The notes: generated by a model not told the origin, from the letters alone. Counted from the first letter of the stretch, positions 39,629-49,213 are shown. The stretch is DNA of 64,000 nt from Georgenia sp. SYP-B2076 (GCF_003991205.1 NZ_RXOZ01000011.1:186001-250000); one strand, 5' to 3'. Translations and numbers: made by a program.

Positions 39629-41074
39629 TCAGGGCACCGGCTCGTGGCTGTCGAAGGCGCGCTGACGCGGCACCGCGACGGCAGCGAACACGGCCAGAGC
39701 CACCATCGCCACAGCCACCACGGTGAAGACCCGCGGATAGGCGTCGACCAGCCCGGCTCGGGTGGTCAGGTCGCCGGCGATCGCGGTCAGAGTGGCGACA
39801 CCCAGGGCCGCGCCAACCTCATGTCCGGTCATCATCAGCCCCGAGGCCAGGCCCGACTGCTCGTGCGGGATGCCCGCCATGGCTGCCACAGAGATGGCCA
39901 CAAACATCGGGCCGACTCCGAACCCGATCACCAGGAAGCCGGGAAGCACGTCGGCCGCGTAGCCGGGGTCCGAGTCCATGCCGGCGAGCATCGCGGCACC
40001 CGCGGCGACCACGAGCAGGCCGAGCACCATCATCACCTTGGGGGTCACCCGTCCGAGCAGTTTCGAGGCGAGGGTGGCGCCCACGGTGATGGCTGCGGCC
40101 AGCGGCAGGAACTGCAACCCGGTCACGATCGCGGAACTGCCGAGCACCGTCTGCAGGAACAACGAACTGAGGAAGATGGCGCCGACGACGCCCCCGGTGA
40201 TGACAGCCATCACGGTAGAAGCCGAGAGCAGGGACCGGATGCGCCAGGTGGCCGGCGGCACCAATGCAGCGGGGACACGATGCTCGATCGCCGCGAACGC
40301 ACCGAGGAACACGACAGCGACGCCGAACGCACCAAGCGTCTGCGGTGACGCCCAGCCCTCGGACCGGGTGCCCTCGATGGCGAAGACCAGCGCAAGGAGG
40401 CCGGTGACGGCAGTGAGCGCGCCCGGCAGGTCGAGGCGTCGTAGGTCGCCGGTGCGCTGCCCCGAGGCGACGGTACGGACCGCGAGCGTTGCGGCGACGA
40501 CACCGATCGGCACGTTGATGAAGAAGACGGCCTGCCAGCCAAGAGCGGTGGTGAGGATGCCGCCGAACAGCACACCGGCGGCGATGCCCATGCTGCTGAT
40601 GGTTCCCCAGACCGCGAGCGCGGTGGCGCGCTGACGCCCGGAGTAGGCGGTCATGATGATTGACATTGCGGCCGGGGTCAGAAGCGCGGCGCCGGCCCCC
40701 TGAGCGCCGCGGGAGACGACCATCATCGTCGCCGAGGATGCCATCGCGCTGACCAGGGATGCGGTGGCGAACAGGCTGAGCCCGATGAGGAACTTGGCGC
40801 GTCGGTCGAGCAGGTCCGAGAGTCGGCCGCCGAACAGCAGCAGGCCACCGCTGAGCAGCACGTACGCGCTCACGGTCCACTGGTAGTCGGCACTGGTGAA
40901 GTCGAGGGCCTTGCCGATGCTGGGCAGGGCGACGTTCACGACGCTGACGTCGAGAATGACCATGAACTGGGCCATCAGCATCACGCCGAGAATCGTCCAC
41001 GGGCGCCGAACCTCCGGCTCCGCGTCGTGCTGGACGGCGGCCGGTGCGGCCGCCGTGCTGGTGTCGTGAGACAT
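39629..41074 (-). CDS. MFS drug exporter (DHA2 type), second copy
   Basis: A 481-residue transporter with ~14 membrane segments: QFMVILDVSVVNVALPSIG (first helix with the conserved D), GGLLLFGGRLSDLLDRRAKFLIG (motif A), VVSRGAQGAGAALLTPAAMSII (motif B) and GIAAGVLFGGILTTALGWQAVFFINVPIGVV (motif C). ATG 41074 has GAAGGAG ~8 nt upstream. It is related to but clearly different from the exporter at 35010. It is divergent from the broken flavin monooxygenase, with a palindrome between them. Confidence 0.93.
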   Translation of the reverse strand: MSHDTSTAAAPAAVQHDAEPEVRRPWTILGVMLMAQFMVILDVSVVNVALPSIGKALDFTSADYQWTVSAYVLLSGGLLLFGGRLSDLLDRRAKFLIGLSLFATASLVSAMASSATMMVVSRGAQGAGAALLTPAAMSIIMTAYSGRQRATALAVWGTISSMGIAAGVLFGGILTTALGWQAVFFINVPIGVVAATLAVRTVASGQRTGDLRRLDLPGALTAVTGLLALVFAIEGTRSEGWASPQTLGAFGVAVVFLGAFAAIEHRVPAALVPPATWRIRSLLSASTVMAVITGGVVGAIFLSSLFLQTVLGSSAIVTGLQFLPLAAAITVGATLASKLLGRVTPKVMMVLGLLVVAAGAAMLAGMDSDPGYAADVLPGFLVIGFGVGPMFVAISVAAMAGIPHEQSGLASGLMMTGHEVGAALGVATLTAIAGDLTTRAGLVDAYPRVFTVVAVAMVALAVFAAVAVPRQRAFDSHEPVP

Positions 41075-41270
41075 GAGAACTCCTTCGGCGATCGAGTCGC
41101 GGCCTGGCTGGCCGACGCCGTCGACTCTCGCGGTCCGGCTGCGGCGGCCGCGCCGGTAGAACTGCCAGAATCCGCCGCTCCCAGCCCCGTTCTTCCCCGT
41201 GAGTCCGGCCATTCTCAGTGATTCGGAGCTGGTCAGTCTCGGGCCGGTGGGGTCGCGCCGGCCGCACATC

Positions 41271-41286
41271 CCGGTGATTTCGCCGA
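41271..41286. promoter_or_regulatory. variant of the CCGGTGATTTCACCGG palindrome
   Basis: CCGGTGATTTCGCCGA, two mismatches from the 30982 site, between the divergent MFS gene (41074) and the flavin monooxygenase fragment (41317). Confidence 0.5.
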
Positions 41287-41316
41287 CGAGACAGCAGCAG
41301 TCGGCCTCCTACGGTC

Positions 41317-41705
41317 GTGGAGTCGGTTGCGATGCCCGGTCCAATCACGTCTCGCTCAACGGCCCCAAGTTCCGCTCTCGACGTCGTCGTCATCGGCGCC
41401 GGTCAGGCCGGGCTCGCCGTCGGCTACCACCTGACCCAGGGCGGTGCCCGGTTCCTGCTGCCGGACGCAAGCCCCGAGATCGGGCACGTCTGGAGGACTC
41501 GCTGGGACTCGCTGCGCCTGTTCACGCGTCGGCCAGAACGGCCCGCTGCTCGTGGTCGCGGACGTCCCCGCCGGGGTACGAGGGGACGGAGCTCAGCTCC
41601 TTCCAGCTCGCCGTCGGCCGGGAGATCCTTACCCGCGACGACGTCGAGGTGCCCCCGATCGGCACGTCGGAGGACACGGCCGATGGCCGACTTCAGCTGG
41701 GAGTG
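41317..41705 (+). pseudogene. truncated flavin monooxygenase
   Basis: The first ~70 codons match the start of NAD(P)-binding flavin monooxygenases: VVVIGAGQAGLAVGYHL (GxGxxG Rossmann motif), then a glycine-rich strand, then IGHVWRTRWDSLRLFT. The frame then turns into Arg/Ser-rich shadow sequence and stops. A different frame from ~41540 reads like another protein piece (GTELSSFQLAVGREILTRD). An internal deletion or frameshift followed by truncation at the island right end (41763) best explains it. Intact relatives are ~350-450 residues. Confidence 0.75.
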
Positions 41706-41762
41706 AAGAGGTCCTCGCGGGGGTGTGGCGTTGTGTAGCTGCCTGGGGGCGTCGGGTGTGGG

Positions 41763-41889
41763 GAGTCCGCGCTGAGTCCGCAAAACATCGGACACGTGCC
41801 GTAGGGGACGAGAGTGGTTCTGGAGTCTTTTCGCTGGTCAGGCCGTAAGCCTCCTTCTTGACCAGCGTGAACACAAATCCCTGAATCCC
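41763..41889. repeat. right-end repeat, copy 1 (end of E1)
   Basis: It matches 57839-57966 over ~127 bp with few changes. It contains two GTCCGC direct repeats 11 bp apart (41765 and 41776) and a 9-bp inverted repeat (CGCTGGTCA at 41832-41840, TGACCAGCG at 41859-41867). It runs directly into DR2. The helically phased repeats look like arm-type integrase sites. Confidence 0.85.
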
Positions 41890-41931
41890 CTCATCATTCG
41901 TCGGTCGCGGGTTCAAGTCCTGCCGGGGGCA
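41890..41931 (+). repeat. att direct repeat DR2 (tRNA-Met 3' half)
   Basis: A 42-nt copy of the tRNA-Met 3' half from the anticodon loop to the discriminator, 41/42 identical to DR1. There is no 5' half, so it is not a functional tRNA. It separates E1 from E2. Confidence 0.92.
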
Positions 41932-42070
41932 CCGTTTGTGCAGGTCACGACCTTAGCGACTGATTCGGGACAGATGTTGTCCGGACTGTGGTACGCAAAT
42001 CTGCGGACCGGCGCCTGCGGGGGAGCGGCGGGACAACCCGTCCTCACCTTGTTCGTTGTTTCCGCAGCTC
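41932..42070. repeat. left-end repeat, copy C (start of E2)
   Basis: It follows DR2 and matches the first ~140 bp of copy A after tRNA-Met. Similarity fades after the TTCGTTGTTT stretch near 42060. No gene is assigned; up to the amidotransferase stop at 42322 nothing else is recognised. Confidence 0.8.
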
Positions 42071-42321
42071 AGGCCAGGCCTGGAAGTGGCCCACGTCTTA
42101 CGTGCGCGCCTCATCACCCAGGAACGCAAGGGTCTACTCGACGCGGTGCCGGCCCACTTCTCGACTCTCGCCGACAGCATCCTCGGCGGGTCACGCCGCG
42201 AACGGCCGTACCGTCTTGCAGGTCGCGGCGAAGTGGGTGTCTGGCGTCACGGCGAAGTCTGAGGGGCTAGGTGCAGGACCGGGAGCGCCGGGGCGGTGCT
42301 GGGAAATGCTCGCCTCGCGAG

Positions 42322-43158
42322 CTAGGCGGTGAGGGCCATGGGCCGAAATGGTCGGATCTCGGCTTCGCCCGGCCGGACCATCCCGCAGGAGGACTCCGGT
42401 ACCTCGTTCCACGCCCCGCTGAGATCGCGCAGCGGCTCCGAGACGACAAACCGCGTCTCGGCACCCAGGCGATGCAGGACCTCCACGTCCGGGTGGAGCT
42501 CGAGCAGCTTGGAGACCTTGGTGGAGAAGTACAGCGACCGTGACCGGCCCACGCTCGAGTACCGGAAGGCCCACATCGCCTGGCCGTCGGTCGTCGCCAC
42601 GGTCATCTGCACTGGGTTTGCCACGCCGTGGCGGGCGGCAACGTCCTCGACGAGCCTGACCGCGCGCTCGACTGCCGAGACTGGGTCGTCCTTCAGCCCG
42701 AAGGTGATCGCCAGGAAGAAGAGCACCTCCGAGTCCGTCGAGCCCTCGATGTCCGGGTACAGCGAGGGGTCCACAGCCACCACAAGGTCGCGCTTGAGGT
42801 GCTGGAAGCCCTCCACCAGACCGTTGTGCATCCACAGCCAGTGCCCGTGCCGGAAGGGGTGGCAGTTGCTGCGCTGCACCGCAGTGCCGGTCGATGCGCG
42901 GATGTGGGCGAAGAACATCGGAGTACGGATCTGACGCGTGACCTCGCGCAGGTTGCGGTCGTTCCAGGCGGGATCGGTGCCCTTGAAGACCGATGGCTCC
43001 TCGCCCTCGCCGTACCAGCCGATGCCGAATCCGTCGCCGTTTGTGGTCGTTGCCCCGAGCCGTGAGTTCAGGCTCTGGTCGATGAGGGAGTGCTCGGGCT
43101 TGAAGAGCAGCTCCTCCGCGAGGACCGGGTCACCCGAGTACGCCATCCATCTGCACAT
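42322..43158 (-). CDS. class II glutamine amidotransferase (GATase type 2)
   Basis: A 278-residue N-terminal-nucleophile amidotransferase. After Met removal Cys2 is the catalytic residue (MCRWMAYSGDPV). Further landmarks: NGDGFGIGWYG, FFAHIRASTG, the NCHPFRHGHWLWMHNGLVEGF block and STDSEVLFFLA. This is the stand-alone group that includes YafJ-like and EgtC-like proteins. It should release ammonia from glutamine or hydrolyse gamma-glutamyl compounds. No ergothioneine genes are near, so the substrate is open. The start is fixed by the need for Cys at position 2; the RBS is weak. Confidence 0.92.
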   Translation of the reverse strand: MCRWMAYSGDPVLAEELLFKPEHSLIDQSLNSRLGATTTNGDGFGIGWYGEGEEPSVFKGTDPAWNDRNLREVTRQIRTPMFFAHIRASTGTAVQRSNCHPFRHGHWLWMHNGLVEGFQHLKRDLVVAVDPSLYPDIEGSTDSEVLFFLAITFGLKDDPVSAVERAVRLVEDVAARHGVANPVQMTVATTDGQAMWAFRYSSVGRSRSLYFSTKVSKLLELHPDVEVLHRLGAETRFVVSEPLRDLSGAWNEVPESSCGMVRPGEAEIRPFRPMALTA

Positions 43159-43412
43159 GTGATGACACAAGCATCGGCCGCCGGCCGCAGCATCGTCCGG
43201 CGAGGATGAGCGGGCGGGCGGGTCCGTCGTCGCCGCACCCGGAGACCGCCATGCGCATACGCCTGCCGCGTTCCCCGCGACACAGCAACTGGGGCCTGTC
43301 AGACGCATGCACGCGAACCCAAACTGCGTCTCATTGTCGAGGCGGCGACATCCGAGCAGGGCGACGTCGAACGTGGTCACGGGAAAGCCACAGGCACGCG
43401 TGGCCCCACGCC

Positions 43413-43865
43413 TCACGCCTCAGGGGCCTGGCCGTCTCGCGCTCCCGTTCTGTTCGATGCTTTGTCAGCTTTGTGCGCTTTCCCGGCCTTTTCCGTCTTC
43501 TCGCGCAGGAAGACCAGCGGGAGCAGGAGCGTCCCTAGCGCCGTCACCAACCAGACGACGAGTGTTCCTAGAACCCACGCCTTCACGCCGGAGACAGCCA
43601 GCCCAGCAGGGACGAGTGAGGCGAGGAGCAGTGCGACAAACGTCGAGATCAGGCCGATGCCACCGAGGAATGCTGGCGCATACCTCGCCGTCATCTTGGC
43701 GATGAACGGGGAGAGGACGCCTTGCGCGACAGCGAACACGATGACGGCCACGACGAAGCCCGCGGGACTGACCGTGAAGTCACCCTCGAGCAACCAGGTC
43801 GCGGCCAGGATCCCCAGCGCCGCGGACGCCAGGAAGATCAGGGCGCGGATGATGATGCGGATCAT
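43413..43865 (-). CDS. phage-holin-family-like small membrane protein
   Basis: A 150-residue protein with four hydrophobic helices (~5-27, ~34-52, ~65-90, ~97-120) and a Lys/Ala-rich cytoplasmic tail. RIIIRALIFLASAALGILAATWLL at the start resembles the actinobacterial holin-family (DUF-type) membrane proteins, which are ordinary chromosomal proteins and need not be phage-derived. GAGGAG lies 6-7 nt before ATG 43865. Function unknown. Confidence 0.7.
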   Translation of the reverse strand: MIRIIIRALIFLASAALGILAATWLLEGDFTVSPAGFVVAVIVFAVAQGVLSPFIAKMTARYAPAFLGGIGLISTFVALLLASLVPAGLAVSGVKAWVLGTLVVWLVTALGTLLLPLVFLREKTEKAGKAHKADKASNRTGARDGQAPEA

Positions 43866-43951
43866 GGTGGTCTCCTCTCGCCGAGCGCCCGATGCTTTGC
43901 TGCGCCAGCCGGCTTCGCCGTCAGGCATCCTTCATGAGAGTCCCGGTCACG

Positions 43952-44377
43952 TCAGTGCACAGGGTGCGCGGACGGCCGCACACGCCCGAGGGCCTCCGCC
44001 TTGAGGTGTTCGTACTCCTCCTGCGTGACGACTCCCTGGTCGAGCAACACCTTCGCTTTGGCGATGTCCTCGCTCGGGCTGTTGCCGGGGACGGCGCGCA
44101 TGTAGGCCTCCGTCTCCTCGCGTGCCGCCCTCGACGCGCGGTAGCTGCGATCGGCCATCCCCTCGCCGCGCGCAACGAGGTAGACCAGCGCGGTCAGCAG
44201 CGGGACGAAGACCATGAAGGTCAGCCAGACGGCCTTGACCCAGCCGCTGACGCTCCGGTCGCGGAAGAGGTCCACGATGATCGCCAACACCGCGAAGAGG
44301 TAGGTGACAAACGCGAACGCCCAGAGGAACCACCAGATGATGTCCCAGAACGATGCCCAGAAGGTCATGAGAAGCAC
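43952..44377 (-). CDS. PLDc_N plus SHOCT domain membrane protein
   Basis: A 141-residue protein. Two membrane helices with a DLFRDRSVSGWVKAVWLTFMVFVPLLTALVYLVARGEG loop match the phospholipase-D-nuclease N-terminal (PLDc_N) module. A C-terminal SHOCT helix pair follows: DIAKAKVLLDQGVVTQEEYEHLKAEALG. Start GTG 44377 has AAGGAAAAG upstream; ATG 44368 is an alternative. It has a close paralogue at 52719-53111. It probably acts in membrane stress; the function of the pair is unknown. Confidence 0.85.
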   Translation of the reverse strand: MLLMTFWASFWDIIWWFLWAFAFVTYLFAVLAIIVDLFRDRSVSGWVKAVWLTFMVFVPLLTALVYLVARGEGMADRSYRASRAAREETEAYMRAVPGNSPSEDIAKAKVLLDQGVVTQEEYEHLKAEALGRVRPSAHPVH

Positions 44378-44477
44378 GCTTTTCCTTGCGTCGACGGTGG
44401 GCCTCGGGGCGTTCGCTCACGCCTCTGGTATCACACGACGACAGTGGCACCGCCCTGGCTGTCCCTACCTCCTCCGT

Positions 44478-44493
44478 GCCGGGTGATTTTCCA
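44478..44493. promoter_or_regulatory. weak variant of the CCGGTGATTTC palindrome
   Basis: GCCGGGTGATTTTCC, upstream of the PLDc_N/SHOCT gene (start 44377) and just past the end of the small-protein gene at 44495. Only the left half is well kept. Confidence 0.3.
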
Positions 44494-44494
44494 G

Positions 44495-44761
44495 TCATCG
44501 CTCCTGGGGGCCGGGCTCGGGCCGTCGGCGCACCCGGCGCACCTCGATGACCTCGAGGCCGAGCGTGCGCAGCCGGGCGAGGACTCCGAGGAGGTCCGAC
44601 TGATCGATGATCGGGCGTAACAGCACCGTCGAGACCGGTGCCGGCTCGACACTCATGGCGCCGAGGTCCTCGAGGGCGTCGTCGGGAACGAGGCCCGCGA
44701 CCCGGATCTCGTAGACGGCAGCCGCCCCGGAGGTACCGGTGGAACCCCCGGCGGGGATCAT
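44495..44761 (-). CDS. small alpha/beta protein, paralogue 1 of 3
   Basis: An 88-residue protein with the pattern YEIRVAGLVPDDALEDLGAM, then VSTVLLRPIIDQSDLLGVLARLRTLGLEVIEVRR. It aligns along nearly its full length with the 75-residue protein at 50111-50338 (YEIHLIGNLP..., LDQADLHNLLGRLTDLGIELMELRR) and more loosely with 49800-50114. This looks like a beta-alpha-beta ferredoxin-like small fold. GAGGAGCGTC precedes ATG. I know no function for it; the E2 context suggests stress. Confidence 0.75.
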   Translation of the reverse strand: MIPAGGSTGTSGAAAVYEIRVAGLVPDDALEDLGAMSVEPAPVSTVLLRPIIDQSDLLGVLARLRTLGLEVIEVRRVRRRPEPGPQER

Positions 44762-44993
44762 GACGCTCCTCGGTCACGGCTGGCGTGCCCAGTCCACGAG
44801 CCGCCGACGGGCCGGCACGCGGGGCTCCGATCACGGGTGGCTGCTGCTCGCATGGACCGAGCCTCGGTCCCGCGTCAGTTGGACGCGTCATCCGGCCCGG
44901 ATGACCACGCAGCTGCTGAACGGTGGCAGAGCACCGGGACCAACCGTTCCACGGCTGTGCGACCGCGCGGCAGTCATCATCCGCCGTGACGGC

Positions 44994-46277
44994 CTACTGA
45001 AGGCGGTCGGCGCCGCCGATGCCCTGCCGGTCGCTCTGGCAGGCCAGGGCGCGGCTCGTCGGGTCGGGGAAGGATCTGGCCACAGAGGCGGCCAGCTCGA
45101 CTCGCTCACGTTGTACGGCGGGGCGTCGCTCGTCCGGGACGCTCTCGAGGAGCTGGTCCAGCAGTGCGGCGAGGCGACGGCATACCTGGACGTCCATCGC
45201 GCCGAACTGCCGGACCTCCGTCAGGGCGAGCTCGAGGTACTGGTCCCATCGTCGTCCCGGGATGACGACCCGGTGTGCGCCGTCGTCGTCGGTCAGGGCG
45301 TACGCGCCGGGAAGCGGCACCACGGCGGTGGACTGCAGGAATGACTCGATGTAGTCGAGAACCTGCACGGCGGTGGTGGGATCGTTGACGGCGGGGGAGA
45401 GCGCCCTGATCGCGATATCGACGAGGATGCGCAGCGCGAATGCCGGATCCTGCTCGACTGTCCGCTCCACGCCCTGAACGAGGCAACGCTCCACGTCTTC
45501 GGCGTTGGGGACGCCGGGACCGTGGACCTCGACCACCGTCGCACCCGCGGGTACGAAGTTCCCGATGCCGTGGATCAAGACCACGGTGCATTCGTAGCGG
45601 CGTGCCACCGCGAGCAGGCCCCGAGGGTTGAGGGCCTGGATCGCCCCCGACCTGCTCGCCCGGATGCGTAGGACCGGCTCGCCGACCGGGAGGGTGACAT
45701 CCTCGGCCGGGCGGAGGGACGGCGACCGACGGGCGGCCGCGAGTGCCTGCTCACCCGCCGCCGCGACGAGCGCGGCGACCGCTACGGGCCTGAGGTGCTG
45801 GATGAAGTTGTTCAGGTAGATCAGGAGCAGCACGAGGCTGGCGGCGCACAGAAGGCCGGCCGCCGTGACGCCCAGATCGGGGACGGAGTCGTCCTCCACC
45901 CGCCGGAGGTTGGTGAAGGCAAAGGTGAAGGTGCCCGCGAAGGTGCCGAGCACCACCTTCTGGAGTCGCTGGCGGTACCACAGCCGCATGAAACGTGGGG
46001 ACAGCGCATTCGTCGCCTGCTGCACGACGAGGACGCCGATCGTGACCACGAGCCCGAGCAGGCCCACCATCGCGCCGGCGATCGTGGTCAGGACCGTCGT
46101 CGCTGTCCCGGGCGTGTACTGCAGTCCCACCGGCGTCTCGACGGCTGCGTCGAGACGTGCCGAGGCCACTCCGAGCACGGCGCCAAGGACGGTGCAGGCC
46201 AGGGGCAGCACCCACAGGCTGTCCCTGAAGTACGCCCTCGCGCGGAACCGGGCCCGCCAGCCCCACGGTGCGGACAT
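44994..46277 (-). CDS. DUF2254 integral membrane protein
   Basis: A 427-residue protein with four N-terminal membrane helices (~20-150: FRDSLWVLPLACTVLGAVLGVASA; GAMVGLLGLVVTIGVLVVQQAT; VLGTFAGTFTFAFTNL; AASLVLLLIYLNNFIQHLRP) and a large cytoplasmic domain with NPRGLLAVARR, LIHGIGNFVPAG, FALRILVDIAIRALSPAVNDPTTAVQVLDYIES. This is the DUF2254 pattern. ATG 46277 is chosen because upstream codons are low-complexity. It is divergent from the MalT-type regulator, with a palindrome between. Function unknown, membrane-bound. Confidence 0.88.
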   Translation of the reverse strand: MSAPWGWRARFRARAYFRDSLWVLPLACTVLGAVLGVASARLDAAVETPVGLQYTPGTATTVLTTIAGAMVGLLGLVVTIGVLVVQQATNALSPRFMRLWYRQRLQKVVLGTFAGTFTFAFTNLRRVEDDSVPDLGVTAAGLLCAASLVLLLIYLNNFIQHLRPVAVAALVAAAGEQALAAARRSPSLRPAEDVTLPVGEPVLRIRASRSGAIQALNPRGLLAVARRYECTVVLIHGIGNFVPAGATVVEVHGPGVPNAEDVERCLVQGVERTVEQDPAFALRILVDIAIRALSPAVNDPTTAVQVLDYIESFLQSTAVVPLPGAYALTDDDGAHRVVIPGRRWDQYLELALTEVRQFGAMDVQVCRRLAALLDQLLESVPDERRPAVQRERVELAASVARSFPDPTSRALACQSDRQGIGGADRLQ

Positions 46278-46312
46278 GGTCCGTGAAAGGTACGTTCCCC
46301 GACTGCCGCTTG

Positions 46313-46333
46313 CCTCATCCCGTACGGGTGAGG
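46313..46333. promoter_or_regulatory. CTCAYCCC...GGGRTGAG-type palindrome, site 1
   Basis: A 21-bp nearly perfect inverted repeat (CCTCATCCCG-TAC-GGGTGAGG) in the divergent promoter region of DUF2254 (36 bp from its start) and the MalT-type regulator (172 bp from its start). Related sites occur at 49196 and 50439. Confidence 0.6.
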
Positions 46334-46504
46334 TCCGGCGTCGTGGGGGATCCTTGTGGGCGCGCCCTCGCACGCCTACCGTTGGTCCCGGTCCCGTCCT
46401 GGATCGCCGTGTGGGGAGGCCCCTCGATCGCACGGCCGGACGCCGCTCCCCGGACCCCGGCGCTTCGCCCGAGTGGCGGAGAGCCCTGAGAGGACGGCTC
46501 CACC

Positions 46505-49213
46505 ATGGCACCCGAGGTCAGCGAGAGACCTACCGGACGCGTCGGTGGCGCCGCCGCACTGGGGCCCGGCACCGACTCCACGCTTTGCCTCCCGGCCCTG
46601 CCCCGCGGCACCGTCGACCGCCCGCGCCTGAGAGAGCGCCTGGAGGCCGGGGTGACCGGCCCTCTGACGCTCGTGAGCGCCCCAGCCGGCACCGGCAAGA
46701 CGGTTCTCACCTCCTCCTGGGCACGGCGGCATCCGGAGGACGTTCGGTGGCTCTCGCTGGACGACGGCGACATGGCAGCGCCGCTGTGGCCCCGGCTGGT
46801 CGGGGCCCTCGAGCTCGGCGGCGCCCAGGTGCGCCTGCCGGACGGCGTGAACGAGGGGAACGAACCACTCCCGGACGCGCTCGCCACGACGCTCGCAGTC
46901 AGGCCGCACCCGGTCGTGCTGGTGCTGGACTGCGACGCGCCGCTGCCCGCCGACGTCGCCGCCGGCCTCGACCATCTGCTCCGACGCTCCCACGAGCGCC
47001 TGCGCCTCGTCCTTCTCACGCGGGCCGACCCCCTGCTTCCCCTCCACAGATACCGGCTCGCGGGCACCCTGACAGAGATCCGAACGGCCGACCTTGCGTT
47101 CACCCCGGATGAGGCCCGCGTCCTCTTGGCCGCCGCCGGCCTCGACCTGTCCCCGGTCGCGGCGGACGCCGTCACGGCCCGGACGCAGGGGTGGGCGGCC
47201 GGGCTCCGCCTGGCGGCCCTCGCGCTGGCTACGCGCGCCGAACCGGAGCAGGCCGTCCACGATCTCAGGGGCGACACGGGCGCGGTCGCGGAGTACCTGA
47301 TCGCCGAGCTCCTCGACAGTCAGTCCCCCGAGGCACGGCAGCTGCTGCTGGACACCAGCATCGCCGATGTGCTCCGACCGGGTCTGGTCGAGGCGCTCGC
47401 GGGCCCGCGAGCGGAGCGCGACGTGGCCCTGCTCGCGAAGGGGAACGTGCTGATCGAGGAGCTGGCAGAGCGCCCCGGTTGGTTCCGTTACCATGCGCTG
47501 TTCCGGGAGCTGCTGCGGGCACAGCTGGCGTATGAGTCGCCCGCCAGGCTCGCGCCGCTGCACCGGGCCGCGGCCACGTGGTTGGCGGGTCACGACATGG
47601 TCGAGGACGCCGTCAGGCACGACGCCGCTGCGGGGGCCTGGGACGACGCCGCCTGGCACGTGATCGACAACCTCGCGCTCGGCCAGGTGCTCGTCCAGCA
47701 GCCGCCGGTTCTCCGCGACACCCTGGCAGCCCTGCCGGCCGACGTCGAGGGGGTGGCCCCCGCACTTGTGAGAGCCGCCCTGGCTCTGACCGCCGCCGAC
47801 GACGAGCGGTGCCTCAACGAGGTGGCGCAGGCTCGTGAGCTTCTCGCCGGGGCGCGAGACGGTTGGACTGAGGCGGAGCTGGCGGCGGAGTGCCTGACGC
47901 TCGCGCAGGCCAGTGCGTCCTCCGACGCCGAGAGGGCGCTGCAGGCTGCACGAGCCGCAGCACAGCTGCTCGATAGCGCGCCTCGCGAGCGCTTGCGCGC
48001 CCACCCCGAACTACCGGCGCTCATCCACAGCGGTGACGGCGCGGCGCAGCTGCTCCGCGGCAGCCTTGACCTCGCGGCCCACGCCTTCACCCAAGGAGTC
48101 CACGCCGGCTACGCGCCTGGCCGGGAGGCGCCCGTCGGCAGCTGCCTGGGCCATCTGGCGCTCATCGCCGCGTTGCGGTGCCAGCTGCGCAGGGCGACAG
48201 ATCTCGCGGCGCAGACGGTTGCGCTGCACCAGTCCGCCAACCTCCACGCCGAGCCCAACGAGACCGCCGAGATCGCACTGGCGTGGGTGGGCATGGAGAC
48301 CTATGACCTCGCCGGCGCCAGTCGGCACACGATGCGCGCGGCCGCGGCGTCCCAGGGCGGCGGCAACGACCCGCTCGCGGCGACGATGCTCGCGCTCGTG
48401 ACCTCGCGCGTGCGCCATGCCCACGGCGACCTCGTCGGTGCCCTCGAGGTCCTCGACGGGGCCCGCGCTGCTGTGCCCGCCCTCCCGGCCTGGATGCAGG
48501 ACGAGCTGCGCCTGGAGCAGGCGACGCTCGACCTCGTCGGCGGCCGCGCTACCCGTGCCGTCAGCGTCATCGAGGAGCTTGCCGACACGGCGAACCCCGC
48601 GGTGGCTCTCCTTCGAAGTCGAGCCTCCCTGGCCCTCGGCGCCGACACGGCCACACCGACGGTCACCGGTACGGCGACGCCCCTCGCCGTGCGGGTGAAC
48701 AGCTTGCTGCTCGACTCGCACAGCCACCTGACGCTCGGGGAGGAGGAGCTGGCGCGCCGCGCTGTGGAACGCGCGCTGTTGCTTGCGGCGCCGGAGCACC
48801 TCAGGCGTCCGTTCCGGGAGGCCCCGGCGGAGGTGCGCCGTCTGATGCGTCTGGACGGCGACCTGCTCGCGCGACATCGCTGGCTCGGCGCGAGGGGACA
48901 GAGGGGGTACGCGCACGCCCCATCGCGAGGCCACCGCGCCGGGGAGGCGATGAGCTCGTCGCCCCTCTCCGCCCGGCTGCTCGAGCCCCTGACGCCGAAG
49001 GAGCAGGAGGTGCTCGAGCACCTCGCCGCGCTGGAGGACACCGAGGAGATTGCCGGCGCGATGTTCGTCTCGGTCAACACCGTGCGCACCCACGTGCGCA
49101 ACATTCTCCGCAAGTTCGCCGTCTCGCGGCGCAACCAGGCCGTCCGGCTCGCCCGGGAGCTCAACCTCCTCACAGCTGAGGACGCCGACAGGGGTCTCAC
49201 CCCTTCGGGATGA
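46505..49213 (+). CDS. MalT-type LuxR-family transcriptional activator
   Basis: A 902-residue regulator of the MalT class. N-terminal STAND ATPase: Walker A SAPAGTGKT (~58-66), WLSLDDGD, the VLVLDCDA Walker-B-like strand and LLTRADPLLPLHRYRLAGTLTEI. The winged-helix region contains AGNVLIEEL-like and WFRYHALFRELLRAQL segments. A long TPR-like middle follows, then a C-terminal helix-turn-helix (LTPKEQEVLEHLAALEDTEEIAGAMFVSVNTVRTHVRNILRKFAV). It needs an inducer and ATP to activate genes. It sits in the centre of E2 and is the best candidate to bind the CTCAYCCC palindromes at three E2 promoters. Confidence 0.92.
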   Translation: MAPEVSERPTGRVGGAAALGPGTDSTLCLPALPRGTVDRPRLRERLEAGVTGPLTLVSAPAGTGKTVLTSSWARRHPEDVRWLSLDDGDMAAPLWPRLVGALELGGAQVRLPDGVNEGNEPLPDALATTLAVRPHPVVLVLDCDAPLPADVAAGLDHLLRRSHERLRLVLLTRADPLLPLHRYRLAGTLTEIRTADLAFTPDEARVLLAAAGLDLSPVAADAVTARTQGWAAGLRLAALALATRAEPEQAVHDLRGDTGAVAEYLIAELLDSQSPEARQLLLDTSIADVLRPGLVEALAGPRAERDVALLAKGNVLIEELAERPGWFRYHALFRELLRAQLAYESPARLAPLHRAAATWLAGHDMVEDAVRHDAAAGAWDDAAWHVIDNLALGQVLVQQPPVLRDTLAALPADVEGVAPALVRAALALTAADDERCLNEVAQARELLAGARDGWTEAELAAECLTLAQASASSDAERALQAARAAAQLLDSAPRERLRAHPELPALIHSGDGAAQLLRGSLDLAAHAFTQGVHAGYAPGREAPVGSCLGHLALIAALRCQLRRATDLAAQTVALHQSANLHAEPNETAEIALAWVGMETYDLAGASRHTMRAAAASQGGGNDPLAATMLALVTSRVRHAHGDLVGALEVLDGARAAVPALPAWMQDELRLEQATLDLVGGRATRAVSVIEELADTANPAVALLRSRASLALGADTATPTVTGTATPLAVRVNSLLLDSHSHLTLGEEELARRAVERALLLAAPEHLRRPFREAPAEVRRLMRLDGDLLARHRWLGARGQRGYAHAPSRGHRAGEAMSSSPLSARLLEPLTPKEQEVLEHLAALEDTEEIAGAMFVSVNTVRTHVRNILRKFAVSRRNQAVRLARELNLLTAEDADRGLTPSG

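Noticed and set aside
41890-41931. A second tRNA-Met gene
   Set aside because: Only the 3' half is present; no acceptor 5' strand or D-arm, so it is an att duplicate. The same applies to 57967-58007.
43413-43865. Prophage holin as evidence for a prophage
   Set aside because: No endolysin, capsid, tail or terminase gene is present; such four-helix proteins are common chromosomal genes in actinobacteria.
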